From Blastomonas sp. SL216 (GTDB taxonomy: Bacteria > Pseudomonadota > Alphaproteobacteria > Sphingomonadales > Sphingomonadaceae): a stretch of DNA of 64,000 bases. Position 1 is the first letter of the stretch. The number at the start of each line of letters is the position of its first letter. Location of the stretch: positions 3,703,001 through 3,767,000 of the forward strand of contig CP113055.1 of assembly GCA_026625625.1 (NCBI GenBank), given 5' to 3'. The position numbers and the translations under genes are program-made. The notes below the pieces were generated by a model. The model was not told where the DNA came from and did no database searches. It worked only from the letters and a program-made list of their open reading frames with translations. Positions 18,569-27,095 of this stretch are shown piece by piece.

Positions 18569-19758
18569 TGACCATTTCACGCCATTACGTGCTGGCCGCA
18601 GGCGGCACCGGCGGCCACCTGATCCCGGCCTATGCGCTCGCGCGCGAACTGCAGCAGCGCGGGCACCATATCGCGCTGGTGACCGATGAGCGCGGCGCGA
18701 AGATCCCGGGCATTTTCGAGGGCGATCAGGTGCACATCCTGCCGCCCGGACGGATTGCCGGCGGGCCGATCGGCTGGCTCAAGGGTATGAAGGGCATCTG
18801 GGCGGGGCGGACCATGGCGCTCAACCTGTTCGAGAATTTCCAGCCCAGCGCGGTGATCGGCTTTGGCGGATATCCCGCACTGCCGACGCTGCTGGCGGCG
18901 CAAAAGGCGCAAATCCCGACGATCATCCACGAACAGAATGCGGTGCTGGGCCGCGTCAACCGCTTCATGGCGGGCCGGGTCAACGCGATTGCCACGGCCT
19001 ATAAGCAGGTCGATCGGCTCAACCCCCGATATGCCGACCGCACCCATGTTGTCGGCAATCCGGTGCGCGACGAGGTGCTGTCGCTGCGCGGGGAGAATTA
19101 TCCGCCGCTGCTCGAGGACGGGGTATTTCGCGTGCTGGTCACCGGCGGCAGCCAGGGCGCGCGCGTGCTGTCCGAGGTCGTGCCCGATGGGCTGGCGATG
19201 CTGCCGGTCAATCTGCGTCGCCGCCTGCAGGTGGTGCAGCAGTGCCGCGAGGAAGACATTGAAGGCGTGCGCGCCAAATATGCCGAGCACGGCATTCCGG
19301 CGGAACTGGCGACCTATATGAACGACCTGCCCGAAAAGCTTGGATGGTCGCATCTGTTCATCGGCCGTGCGGGCGCATCGACCATTGCCGAGCTGACCGT
19401 TGCCGGCCGCCCCGCGATCCTGGTGCCGCTGCCCATCGCCACCGACGACCACCAGACCGCCAATGCGCGCGAGATGGTCAAGGCCGGCGGTGCCCGCTCG
19501 ATCCGGCAGGAGGCGTTCACGCCCAAGGAGCTCGCCAAGCAGATCCAGAAGATGGCGCTTGACCCGCAGGCGTTGGAGAACGCGGCGCTTGCCGCGCACA
19601 AATGCGGTTACCCCAATGCGGTGCGCGACCTCGCCGATCTGGTCGAGAGCTTTGGAGCAGCGCCGCTCGCAGACATTATTCGCGTGGCCCCGGCCGCCAA
19701 GGGACAGACCCGTGGCGGTGAGGCCCTGGCCCGCGAAGCTGAAGGACAGGAAGCATGA
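18568..19758 (+). CDS. murG: UDP-GlcNAc:lipid I N-acetylglucosaminyltransferase MurG
   Basis: This 396-residue GT-B glycosyltransferase has the N-terminal [10 protein letters not shown] loop at 12-21, [25 protein letters not shown], the [12 protein letters not shown] loop and the [11 protein letters not shown] donor site. It makes lipid II at the inner membrane face. The C-terminus has an extra ~25-residue Ala/Gly/Glu-rich tail. It shares one base with ftsW and four with murC. Confidence 0.96.
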   Translation: MTISRHYVLAAGGTGGHLIPAYALARELQQRGHHIALVTDERGAKIPGIFEGDQVHILPPGRIAGGPIGWLKGMKGIWAGRTMALNLFENFQPSAVIGFGGYPALPTLLAAQKAQIPTIIHEQNAVLGRVNRFMAGRVNAIATAYKQVDRLNPRYADRTHVVGNPVRDEVLSLRGENYPPLLEDGVFRVLVTGGSQGARVLSEVVPDGLAMLPVNLRRRLQVVQQCREEDIEGVRAKYAEHGIPAELATYMNDLPEKLGWSHLFIGRAGASTIAELTVAGRPAILVPLPIATDDHQTANAREMVKAGGARSIRQEAFTPKELAKQIQKMALDPQALENAALAAHKCGYPNAVRDLADLVESFGAAPLADIIRVAPAAKGQTRGGEALAREAEGQEA

Positions 19759-21167
19759 AGGGCGTCGGAATCGACATTGGCACCATCCATTTCATCGGCA
19801 TCGGCGGCATCGGCATGTCCGGTATCGCCGAGGTGATGCACAATCTGGGTTACAAGGTGCAAGGGTCGGACATTGCCGAAAGCTATGTCGTCGAGGGCCT
19901 GCGCAAGCGCGGTATCAAGGTGATGATCGGCCACAAGGCGGAAAATCTGGGCGATGCCGCGGTGGTCGTCACCTCCACCGCGATCAAGCGCGGCAATCCG
20001 GAGGTCGATCTGGCGCTGGAAACCCGCGTGCCCGTCGTCCGCCGCGCTGAAATGCTGGCCGAGCTGATGCGCCTCAAGTCCACCGTGGCGGTGGCCGGCA
20101 CGCACGGCAAGACCACGACCACCTCGATGATCGCCGCGATGCTCGATGCAGGCGGCATTGATCCCACCGTGATCAACGGCGGCATCATCAACAATTACGG
20201 GTCCAATGCGCGCCTGGGTGCCAGCGAATGGATGGTGGTCGAAGCCGACGAGAGCGACGGCAGCTTCCTCAGGCTCGATGGCACGATCGCGGTCGTCACC
20301 AATATCGACCCCGAACATCTCGACCATTATGGCAGCTTCGACAAGGTGAAGGACGCCTTTGTCGAGTTCGTCCAGAACGTGCCCTTTTATGGCGCGGCGA
20401 TCCTGTGTCTCGACCATCCCGAGGTTCAGGCGATCCTGCCGCGCGTCAAGGACCGGCGCGTGGTCACCTATGGCTTTTCCGCCCAGGCCGATGTGCGCGG
20501 CGACAATGTCGTCTCGATCCCCGGTGGCAACCGCTTCGACGTCACGGTGCGCGAGCGCGACGGTTCGGTGCGCCAGATTTCGGGGATCGAGCTGCCCATG
20601 CCCGGCCGTCACAATGTGCAGAACGCGATCGCGGCGATCGCGGTCGGCCTGCAGATGGGCATGGCGGACAGCGACATCGTCACCGGCTTTGCCAAGTTCG
20701 GCGGGGTCAAGCGTCGCTTCACCAAGGTGGGCGAGGTGGATGGCGTCACGATCATCGACGATTACGGCCATCACCCGGTGGAAATCCGCGCTGTGCTGGC
20801 GGCGGCGCGCGAGGGCGTCAAGAACCGCATCATCGCCGTGGTCCAGCCGCACCGCTATTCGCGCCTCGGCGACCTGATGGACGAGTTCCAGCAGGCGTTC
20901 AACGATGCCGATATCGTTTATGTCGCGCCGGTCTATGCCGCAGGCGAGGACCCGATCGAGGGCGTGAGCGCCGAGGCGCTCGCCAGCGGCCTCAAGGCGC
21001 GCGGCCATCGCCAGGCGCGCACGATCACCGGACCCGACGAGCTGTCCGAACTGCTGGCTGCCGAGGCGCAGGACGGCGACATGGTCATCTGCCTGGGTGC
21101 GGGCGACATTACGAAGTGGGCGGCGGGCCTGGCCGACGCCATCGCGCAGCGGAGGCTGAGCGCATGA
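19755..21167 (+). CDS. murC: UDP-MurNAc:L-alanine ligase
   Basis: This 470-residue protein has [20 protein letters not shown] at the start, the P-loop GTHGKTTT at 115-122, the [10 protein letters not shown] block, [11 protein letters not shown] and the [10 protein letters not shown] motif. It catalyses the first amino-acid addition to UDP-MurNAc. It is followed without a gap by a small ORF, then murB. Confidence 0.97.
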   Translation: MKGVGIDIGTIHFIGIGGIGMSGIAEVMHNLGYKVQGSDIAESYVVEGLRKRGIKVMIGHKAENLGDAAVVVTSTAIKRGNPEVDLALETRVPVVRRAEMLAELMRLKSTVAVAGTHGKTTTTSMIAAMLDAGGIDPTVINGGIINNYGSNARLGASEWMVVEADESDGSFLRLDGTIAVVTNIDPEHLDHYGSFDKVKDAFVEFVQNVPFYGAAILCLDHPEVQAILPRVKDRRVVTYGFSAQADVRGDNVVSIPGGNRFDVTVRERDGSVRQISGIELPMPGRHNVQNAIAAIAVGLQMGMADSDIVTGFAKFGGVKRRFTKVGEVDGVTIIDDYGHHPVEIRAVLAAAREGVKNRIIAVVQPHRYSRLGDLMDEFQQAFNDADIVYVAPVYAAGEDPIEGVSAEALASGLKARGHRQARTITGPDELSELLAAEAQDGDMVICLGAGDITKWAAGLADAIAQRRLSA

Positions 21168-21358
21168 ACACGCCCTTTGACTGGATGATCGATCTGCAGA
21201 AGCAGATGATCGATGCGCAGCGCCAGCAGATGCAGGCCGGCCAGAAGATGCTCGAGGCCTGGCAGAAATCCGTCGATGGCGCGTCTGCGCTGCGCGACGC
21301 GGCGACGGCCCAGCAGAAGGCGGTGAAGGGCTGGATGGGGTTGTGGGGCATCAAATGA
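21164..21358 (+). CDS. 64-residue helical protein of unknown function inside the dcw operon
   Basis: The ORF starts with an ATGA overlap on the murC stop and ends with an ATGA overlap on the murB start, so it is translationally coupled on both sides. The product is a single predicted amphipathic helix rich in Gln, Met and Lys ([20 protein letters not shown]), then a Trp-containing tail ending WMGLWGIK. The pattern recalls phasin-like or PHA-synthase-helper helices, but I do not recognise a family. No signal peptide or membrane helix is seen. The perfect fit between two essential genes argues that it is a real gene. Confidence 0.75.
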   Translation: MNTPFDWMIDLQKQMIDAQRQQMQAGQKMLEAWQKSVDGASALRDAATAQQKAVKGWMGLWGIK

Positions 21359-22269
21359 CGTCCGCCGCCACCCTTGCCTCCACCATGCCGCCGGTCTCCG
21401 GCAAGCTGACGACGCATGCGCCGCTGGCCCCTTTGGTGTGGTTCAAGGCCGGTGGTGAAGCCGAATGGCTGTTCGAGCCGAAGGACGCCGACGACCTCGC
21501 GCAGTTCCTTGGCGCGCTCGACCCCTCGGTCCCAGTGATGGCGCTGGGGCTGGGGTCGAACCTGATCGTCCGCGATGGCGGGGTGCCCGGTGTCGTAGTG
21601 CGGCTGGGCAAGGCCTTTGCCAAGGTCGAGCGGATCGATGATGTGACTCTGGCCTGCGGGGCAGGGGCCTCGGGCATTCTCGTGTCCTCGACTGCGCGCG
21701 ATGCGGGCATCGGCGGACTGGAGTTCCTGCGCTCGATCCCGGGCACGGTCGGCGGTTTCGTGCGGATGAATGGCGGCGCCTATGGCCGCGAGGTCAAGGA
21801 CGTGCTGATCGATTGCGATGTGTTGCTGCGCGATGGTTCGCGGCAGACGCTCCAGCTTTCCGATCTGCATTACACCTATCGCCATTCCGAACTGCCCGAA
21901 GGCGCGATCGTCATTGCCGCCACCTTTCGCGGTCACCCCGAAGCGCCCGAGGCGATCCAGGCCGAGATGGACCGCATCGCCGCCTCGCGCGAGACGAGCC
22001 AGCCGCTGCGCAGCAAGACCGGCGGATCGACCTTCAAGAATCCCGATGGGCACAAGGCCTGGGCGCTGGTCGATGCGGCGGGCTGTCGCGGCCTGATGCT
22101 CGGCGGCGCGCAGGTCAGCGAGAAGCACACCAACTTCCTGATCAACACCGGCACCGCCACCAGCGCCGATATCGAAGCGCTGGGCGAAGAAGTCCGCGCC
22201 CGCGTCAAGGCCCAGTCGGGCGTCGAGCTGGAATGGGAAATCCAGCGGATAGGAAAAGCCAAGCCATGA
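21355..22269 (+). CDS. murB: UDP-N-acetylenolpyruvoylglucosamine reductase
   Basis: This 304-residue FAD enzyme (type I/IIa MurB) has the FAD-binding GLGSNLIVRDGGVPGVV block, GLEFLRSIPGTVGGFVRMNGG, YRHSELP and the C-terminal GGSTFKNP motif. It reduces enolpyruvyl-UDP-GlcNAc to UDP-MurNAc with NADPH. ATG 21355 overlaps the small upstream ORF by four bases; an in-frame ATG at 21343 is less likely. Confidence 0.96.
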   Translation: MTSAATLASTMPPVSGKLTTHAPLAPLVWFKAGGEAEWLFEPKDADDLAQFLGALDPSVPVMALGLGSNLIVRDGGVPGVVVRLGKAFAKVERIDDVTLACGAGASGILVSSTARDAGIGGLEFLRSIPGTVGGFVRMNGGAYGREVKDVLIDCDVLLRDGSRQTLQLSDLHYTYRHSELPEGAIVIAATFRGHPEAPEAIQAEMDRIAASRETSQPLRSKTGGSTFKNPDGHKAWALVDAAGCRGLMLGGAQVSEKHTNFLINTGTATSADIEALGEEVRARVKAQSGVELEWEIQRIGKAKP

Positions 22270-23216
22270 CTCTCCCCAAGCTCCATATTGCGGTCCTGAT
22301 GGGCGGCTGGTCGGCCGAGCGCGAGGTCTCGCTGATGAGCGGCGAGGGCGTCGCCAAGGCGCTGGAATCGCGCGGGCACACCGTCACGCGGGTCGACATG
22401 GACCGCAATGTTGCTGCCGTGCTGGCCGGCATCCGTCCCGATGTGGTGTTCAACGCGCTGCACGGCACGCCGGGCGAGGATGGCAGCGTGCAGGGCATGC
22501 TCGATCTGATGCAGATCCCGTACACGCACTCGGGGCTCACCACTTCGGTGATCGCGATCGACAAGGTGCTGACCAAGCAGGCACTGGTGCCGCACGGCAT
22601 CCCGATGCCCGGCGGGCATATCGTCCATAGCGAAAGCCTGTACGCAGGCGATCCGCTGCCGCGCCCCTATGTGCTCAAGCCTGTCAACGAAGGCTCGTCG
22701 GTGGGCGTCGCCATCGTCAAGGCGGAGAGCAATTATGGCGATCCGATTGCCCGCGATGCCATCGGGCCCTGGCAGGAATTCGACGAGCTGCTCGCCGAAC
22801 CCTTCATCAAGGGCCGTGAACTCACCACCGCCGTGCTGGGCGACCGCGCGCTGGGCGTTACCGAATTGCAGACCAAGTCGGGCTTTTACGACTATGAAGC
22901 CAAATATACCGACGGGCTGACGCTGCACATCTGCCCGGCCGAAATCCCGGCAGAGATTGCCGAGCGCTGCCTGGAGCTGGCGCTCAAGGCGCACACTATT
23001 CTCGGCTGCAAGGGCGCATCGCGCTCCGATTTCCGCTGGGATGACGAAAAGGGGCTGGACGGGCTGTATTTGCTGGAGGTCAATACCCAGCCGGGCATGA
23101 CCCCGCTCAGCCTTGTGCCGGAACAGGCGGCTGCAATCGGCATCAGCTATGCCGATCTGGTTGAAATCATCGTTGAACAGGCATTGGGGGGCACCCGGCA
23201 TGGCGACACGAATTAA
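22266..23216 (+). CDS. ddl: D-alanine--D-alanine ligase
   Basis: This 316-residue ATP-grasp enzyme has the N-terminal VLMGGWSAEREVSLMSG, HGTPGEDGSVQGML, KPVNEGSSVGV and the metal-binding LLEVNTQPGMTPLSL motifs. It supplies D-Ala-D-Ala for MurF. The start overlaps the murB stop by ATGA. Its last 17 bases overlap the ftsQ start in another frame. Confidence 0.96.
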   Translation: MTLPKLHIAVLMGGWSAEREVSLMSGEGVAKALESRGHTVTRVDMDRNVAAVLAGIRPDVVFNALHGTPGEDGSVQGMLDLMQIPYTHSGLTTSVIAIDKVLTKQALVPHGIPMPGGHIVHSESLYAGDPLPRPYVLKPVNEGSSVGVAIVKAESNYGDPIARDAIGPWQEFDELLAEPFIKGRELTTAVLGDRALGVTELQTKSGFYDYEAKYTDGLTLHICPAEIPAEIAERCLELALKAHTILGCKGASRSDFRWDDEKGLDGLYLLEVNTQPGMTPLSLVPEQAAAIGISYADLVEIIVEQALGGTRHGDTN

Positions 23217-24093
23217 GCGCGGCACATCGGCCAAGCGGGGGGCGACACGCGCCAAGCCGCGCACCGCGCAGCGATCGCGGACCAACGCGTTCCTGGCGCG
23301 GCTGCCGTTCAGCGAAGAGCAGATGCAGAAGGCCGCGACCATCACGGTGCTGGGCATCCTGGCGCTGGGCGGCGTGATCACCGCGCAGTTCATGGGGCTG
23401 CCGGGAATGGTGCAGGAAGAAATGGCGCTGGCCGCCGGACGCGCCGGGTTCGAGGTGAAGAAGGTCGAGGTCCGCAACGTCGACAAGATGAACGAGCTCA
23501 AGGTCTATGAGATCGTGCTCGCCCAGAAGGACCGGTCGATGCCGCAGGTCGACCTGGAAGAGCTGCGCCGCGAACTGACACGGTTCAGCTGGATCGCCGA
23601 TGCCCGCATCTCGCGCCAGCTGCCCGATACGCTGATCGTCGACATCGTCGAGCGCGAGCCGCTGGCGGTGTGGGAAGATCGCGGTAAGGTGATGCTGGTC
23701 GATGCCGAGGGCGTCGCGCTGGAGCCTAGCCCCGGCCAGATCGACCCCAAGATGCTGCGTATCGTCGGCAAGCGCGCCAATACGCGGATCGGGGATCTCA
23801 CCGAGCTGCTCGATGCCGCCCCTGCGCTCACGCCGCAGGTCAAGGAAGCCGAATGGGTCGGCAACCGCCGCTGGAACCTGACCTTCCACACAGGTGAAGT
23901 GCTGGCGCTGCCCGAAGGTGACGACCTGTCGCAGGCCGCGCTGGTCAACTTTGCTCGGATGGACGGGGTCAACCGGCTGCTCGGCAAGGGCGTGACCTAT
24001 TTCGACCTGCGTGATCCCGAGCGCGCCTATCTGCGCCGACCGCGCGATCCCAAAAAGCCGGAGGGCGATGCCATGGCATCGGCGGCGCAATGA
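23200..24093 (+). CDS. ftsQ: Cell division protein FtsQ
   Basis: This 297-residue bitopic protein has a basic cytoplasmic N-terminus (about 1-45), one membrane helix (about 47-66) and a periplasmic POTRA domain beginning near GFEVKKVEVRN, with DARISRQLPDTLIVDIVEREP in its beta domain. FtsQ recruits FtsL/FtsB and late division proteins. The start chosen, MATRIKRG, gives a 17-base overlap with ddl, longer than other junctions in the cluster. Confidence 0.93.
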   Translation: MATRIKRGTSAKRGATRAKPRTAQRSRTNAFLARLPFSEEQMQKAATITVLGILALGGVITAQFMGLPGMVQEEMALAAGRAGFEVKKVEVRNVDKMNELKVYEIVLAQKDRSMPQVDLEELRRELTRFSWIADARISRQLPDTLIVDIVEREPLAVWEDRGKVMLVDAEGVALEPSPGQIDPKMLRIVGKRANTRIGDLTELLDAAPALTPQVKEAEWVGNRRWNLTFHTGEVLALPEGDDLSQAALVNFARMDGVNRLLGKGVTYFDLRDPERAYLRRPRDPKKPEGDAMASAAQ

Positions 24094-25403
24094 GCGGCGG
24101 CAAGGGACGCAAGGGCGGCGCGGCCGTCCCCCGGATCGAAAAGACCTTTGGCGCGCTCGATATCGGTTCGTCCAAGGTCTGCGCGATGATCATCGGGCGT
24201 ACCGATGCGGGCGAGCTGCTGGTGCTGGGCACCGGCCAGCGCGCCAGCGATGGGGTGAAGCGCGGCTATATCACCGACATGCAGGCGACCGAGCTGGCCG
24301 TGCGCGAGGCGGTGGAACAGGCCGAGCGGATCGCGGGCCTCAACATTGACCATGTCCATGTCGGCTGCACCTCGGGCGGGCTGACCAGCACGATCGCGCG
24401 GGTCGAGATCGATCTGGGCGGCGGGCGCATCGACGAGGATGATGTCGACCATCTGCTGGCGGCAGGACGCGAGACGATCCAGCCCGGCGGGCGGATGGTG
24501 CTGCACGCGCAGCCTGCGCTCTACACGCTCGATGGCGCGACCGGGGTCAAGAAACCCATCGGCCTGCATGCCGAACGGCTGGGCGTCGATATTCACGTTG
24601 TATTCGCCGATGGCGCGCCGGTGCGCAATATCGACCAGACCGTCGCCGCCGCCTATCTGGGCGTCAGCGGCATCGTCGCCGCCCCGATCGCGGCAGGCAC
24701 CGCGTGCCTGGGCGAGGAAGAGCGCGAACTGGGCGTCGCGCTGGTCGAAATGGGCGCTGCGGTGACCAATATCTCGCTCTATGCAGGCGGCATGCTGGTG
24801 GGGCTGTTCACCATTCCGTTCGGCGGCGCGGACATTACCGACGCCATCGCGTCTGCCTTTGGCCTGCGCCGGGCCGAGGCGGAGCGGATCAAGTGCTTCC
24901 ATGGCGCTGCGACGTCTTCGCCACGCGACAATCATGACATGATCGACTTGCGGCTGCCCGAAGAGGACAGCAAGCTGGTCGGCGCAGGCGGACGCACCGA
25001 CGACAAGCATTCGATCAGCCGCGCGCAGCTGGTCTCGGTCATCCGCCAGCCGCTCGACTATCTGATCGGGGAAATCACCAAGGGGCTGAAAGAGCTGGGC
25101 TTTACCGGCGCGCAGGGCCAGCGCATCGTGCTGACCGGCGGCTGCGCGGAATTGCGCGGCCTGGCCGATCACATGCAGGTGGCGCTGGGCCGCACCGTGC
25201 GGATCGGTCGTCCCAACGGGCTGGCGGGGCTGCCCGATGCGCATGCGGGGCCGGCTTTCTCGACCCTGGCCGGACTGGCCTTGTTCGCGGCGGACGAACC
25301 CGTCGATATCCGCAGCATTGCATCGAGCTATCAGCAGGTCCATCGCCATTCTGGCGCGGCTGTTTTGCAGCGTCTGTGGCGTGCTCTGGTCGGGAATTTC
25401 TGA
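24090..25403 (+). CDS. ftsA: Cell division protein FtsA
   Basis: This 437-residue actin-like ATPase has the phosphate-1 loop FGALDIGSSKVCAMI, the 1C domain, the GAAVTNISLYAGGM phosphate-2 block and VLTGGCAELRGL. The last residues (VLQRLWRALVGNF) form the amphipathic membrane-targeting helix. FtsA tethers FtsZ to the inner membrane. It overlaps ftsQ by ATGA and is separated from ftsZ by 137 bases. Confidence 0.96.
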   Translation: MSGGKGRKGGAAVPRIEKTFGALDIGSSKVCAMIIGRTDAGELLVLGTGQRASDGVKRGYITDMQATELAVREAVEQAERIAGLNIDHVHVGCTSGGLTSTIARVEIDLGGGRIDEDDVDHLLAAGRETIQPGGRMVLHAQPALYTLDGATGVKKPIGLHAERLGVDIHVVFADGAPVRNIDQTVAAAYLGVSGIVAAPIAAGTACLGEEERELGVALVEMGAAVTNISLYAGGMLVGLFTIPFGGADITDAIASAFGLRRAEAERIKCFHGAATSSPRDNHDMIDLRLPEEDSKLVGAGGRTDDKHSISRAQLVSVIRQPLDYLIGEITKGLKELGFTGAQGQRIVLTGGCAELRGLADHMQVALGRTVRIGRPNGLAGLPDAHAGPAFSTLAGLALFAADEPVDIRSIASSYQQVHRHSGAAVLQRLWRALVGNF

Positions 25404-25464
25404 CGATGAGCCTCGGTTCGTCGCCCGCTGTGCAGGAAGTGGTGGAAAAACCCGATTTTTTGCG

Positions 25465-25479
25465 TGAATTCGCGAATCA
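25465..25479. promoter_or_regulatory. Near-palindrome with a GANTC methylation site in the ftsZ leader
   Basis: TGAATTCGCGAATCA is a near-perfect inverted repeat around TTCGCGAA. It contains GAATC at 25474-25478, a recognition site for CcrM, the cell-cycle DNA methylase of alphaproteobacteria. Methylation-dependent ftsZ transcription is known in Caulobacter. Control here is inferred from one site only. Confidence 0.35.
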
Positions 25480-25505
25480 ATCTGTGCAATGTGATTATTG
25501 GTATT

Positions 25506-25531
25506 TGCTTCAGAATAATGAAGCAGGGGAG
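25506..25531 (+). promoter_or_regulatory. Hairpin abutting the ftsZ ribosome binding site
   Basis: TGCTTCA and TGAAGCA form a perfect 7-bp stem with loop GAATAA (25506-25525). The Shine-Dalgarno sequence AGGGGAG starts at the last base of the stem, and ATG follows at 25541. The placement could affect ribosome access or mRNA stability of ftsZ. Leader base composition is AT-rich compared with neighbours. Confidence 0.5.
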
Positions 25532-25540
25532 AATTAAGGC

Positions 25541-26959
25541 ATGAGCATCACCATCGGACCGCCGACCGTCGACGAACTGCGCCCGCGCATTGCTGTGATC
25601 GGGATCGGCGGAGCTGGCGGCAACGCCATCGCCAACATGATCGCGGCGAGCGTCGAAGGCGTCGATTTCATCGTCGCCAATACCGACGCGCAGGCACTCA
25701 ACAGCTCGACCGCCGAACAGCGCATCCAGCTCGGTCCTGAAGTGACCCAGGGGCTGGGCGCAGGCTCGCGGCCCGAAGTTGGCCGCGCGGCAGCAGAAGA
25801 GACGGTTGGCGATATCGAGGCGATCCTGGACGGCACGCACATGTGCTTCATCGCAGCCGGCATGGGCGGCGGTACCGGCACCGGTGCAGCGCCCGTCATC
25901 GCCAAGGCCGCGCGCGACCGCGGCATCCTGACCGTCGGCGTCGTCACCAAGCCCTTCACCTTTGAAGGCACGCGCCGCATGCGCGCTGCAGAAGCCGGCA
26001 TTGCCGAGCTGCAGAAGAATGTCGACACGTTGATCGTCATTCCCAACCAGAACCTGTTCCTGGTCGCCAACCCGAACACCACCTTCAAGGAAGCCTTCCA
26101 GCTGGCCGACGAAGTACTGCAACAGGGTGTCCGCTCGATCACCGACCTGATCGTCAATCCCGGCCTGATCAACCTCGACTTTGCCGATATCCGTTCGGTG
26201 ATGCGCGAAATGGGCAAGGCGATGATGGGCACCGGCGAAGCCGAAGGCGATGGCCGTGCACTGGAAGCGGCCGAGCGCGCCATTGCCAACCCGCTGCTCG
26301 ACGGCGTGTCGATGAAGGGTGCCAAGGGCGTCATCGTCTCGATCACCGGCGGCGACGACATGCGCCTGATGGAAGTCGACGAGGCGGCCAACCATATCAA
26401 GGAACTGGTCGATCCCGATGCCAACATCATCTGGGGCAGCGCCTTCAATCCCGATCTGGAAGGCAAGATCCGCGTGTCGGTGGTCGCCACCGGTATCGAT
26501 GGCGATGCCATGCAGCAGCCGGGTGAAGAAGCGCGTCCGTTCTCGCTGAACCAGGCCGCGCCGCGCGCCTTTGCTGCGCCGACGCCCGCGCCGAGCTATG
26601 CTGCTGCACCGCGTCCGGCCCCTGCGCCCGTCGCCGCTGAAGAACCCGAAGCGCTCGACCTGGGCGTCGCCGCCCAGTCGCTTGACGATGATGCAGGCGC
26701 AGACGAACTGCTGCTTGATCCAGCCAGCGTCCAGGCCGCCGACGAACCGGCTCCTGCCGCATTCGTCGCGCCGCCGGCGCAGACCGCAGATCCCGTCGCC
26801 AAGGCTCCGCGCGTGACCACCGGTGGTGGCACCCTGTTCGAGCGGATGTCCAGCCTGTCGCGCGGCGGTGCCCGCAGCGAGGACGAGGGTGAAGACGACA
26901 GCGCCGATGCGCCGCCGCTCAACATCCCGCGCTTCCTGGGCCGCCAGAACAACCAGTAA
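25541..26959 (+). CDS. ftsZ: Cell division GTPase FtsZ
   Basis: This 472-residue tubulin-like protein has the GTP-binding signature GGGTGTG at 109-115, the synergy-loop block [12 protein letters not shown], and a long Ala/Pro/Glu linker (about residues 325-455). The conserved C-terminal peptide [10 protein letters not shown] binds FtsA and other partners. It forms the Z-ring. It has its own leader and is probably transcribed both from the dcw operon and from a local promoter. Confidence 0.98.
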   Translation: MSITIGPPTVDELRPRIAVIGIGGAGGNAIANMIAASVEGVDFIVANTDAQALNSSTAEQRIQLGPEVTQGLGAGSRPEVGRAAAEETVGDIEAILDGTHMCFIAAGMGGGTGTGAAPVIAKAARDRGILTVGVVTKPFTFEGTRRMRAAEAGIAELQKNVDTLIVIPNQNLFLVANPNTTFKEAFQLADEVLQQGVRSITDLIVNPGLINLDFADIRSVMREMGKAMMGTGEAEGDGRALEAAERAIANPLLDGVSMKGAKGVIVSITGGDDMRLMEVDEAANHIKELVDPDANIIWGSAFNPDLEGKIRVSVVATGIDGDAMQQPGEEARPFSLNQAAPRAFAAPTPAPSYAAAPRPAPAPVAAEEPEALDLGVAAQSLDDDAGADELLLDPASVQAADEPAPAAFVAPPAQTADPVAKAPRVTTGGGTLFERMSSLSRGGARSEDEGEDDSADAPPLNIPRFLGRQNNQ

Positions 26960-26966
26960 ATCGCTC

Positions 26967-26995
26967 GCCCGCCGCCTGCATTTGCGGCGGCGGGC
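26967..26995 (+). terminator. GC-rich hairpin after ftsZ
   Basis: GCCCGCCGC pairs perfectly with GCGGCGGGC nine bases each, starting seven bases after the ftsZ stop. There is no U-tract after the stem, so it would be a weak intrinsic terminator or an mRNA 3' end stabiliser closing the dcw operon. Confidence 0.5.
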
Positions 26996-27095
26996 AAAGG
27001 TTCCGGCAAGCCATCGAATACCGCACACGCCCTGCCGTGCGAGACGCGCCTGCGTGCTTGCAATCACCCCTGTAACACGCGACTGACAGGGGCAT

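Noticed and set aside
26967-26995. Strong rho-independent terminator after ftsZ
   Set aside because: The stem is perfect, but there is no T-tract, so it is listed only as a likely weak terminator or stabilising hairpin.
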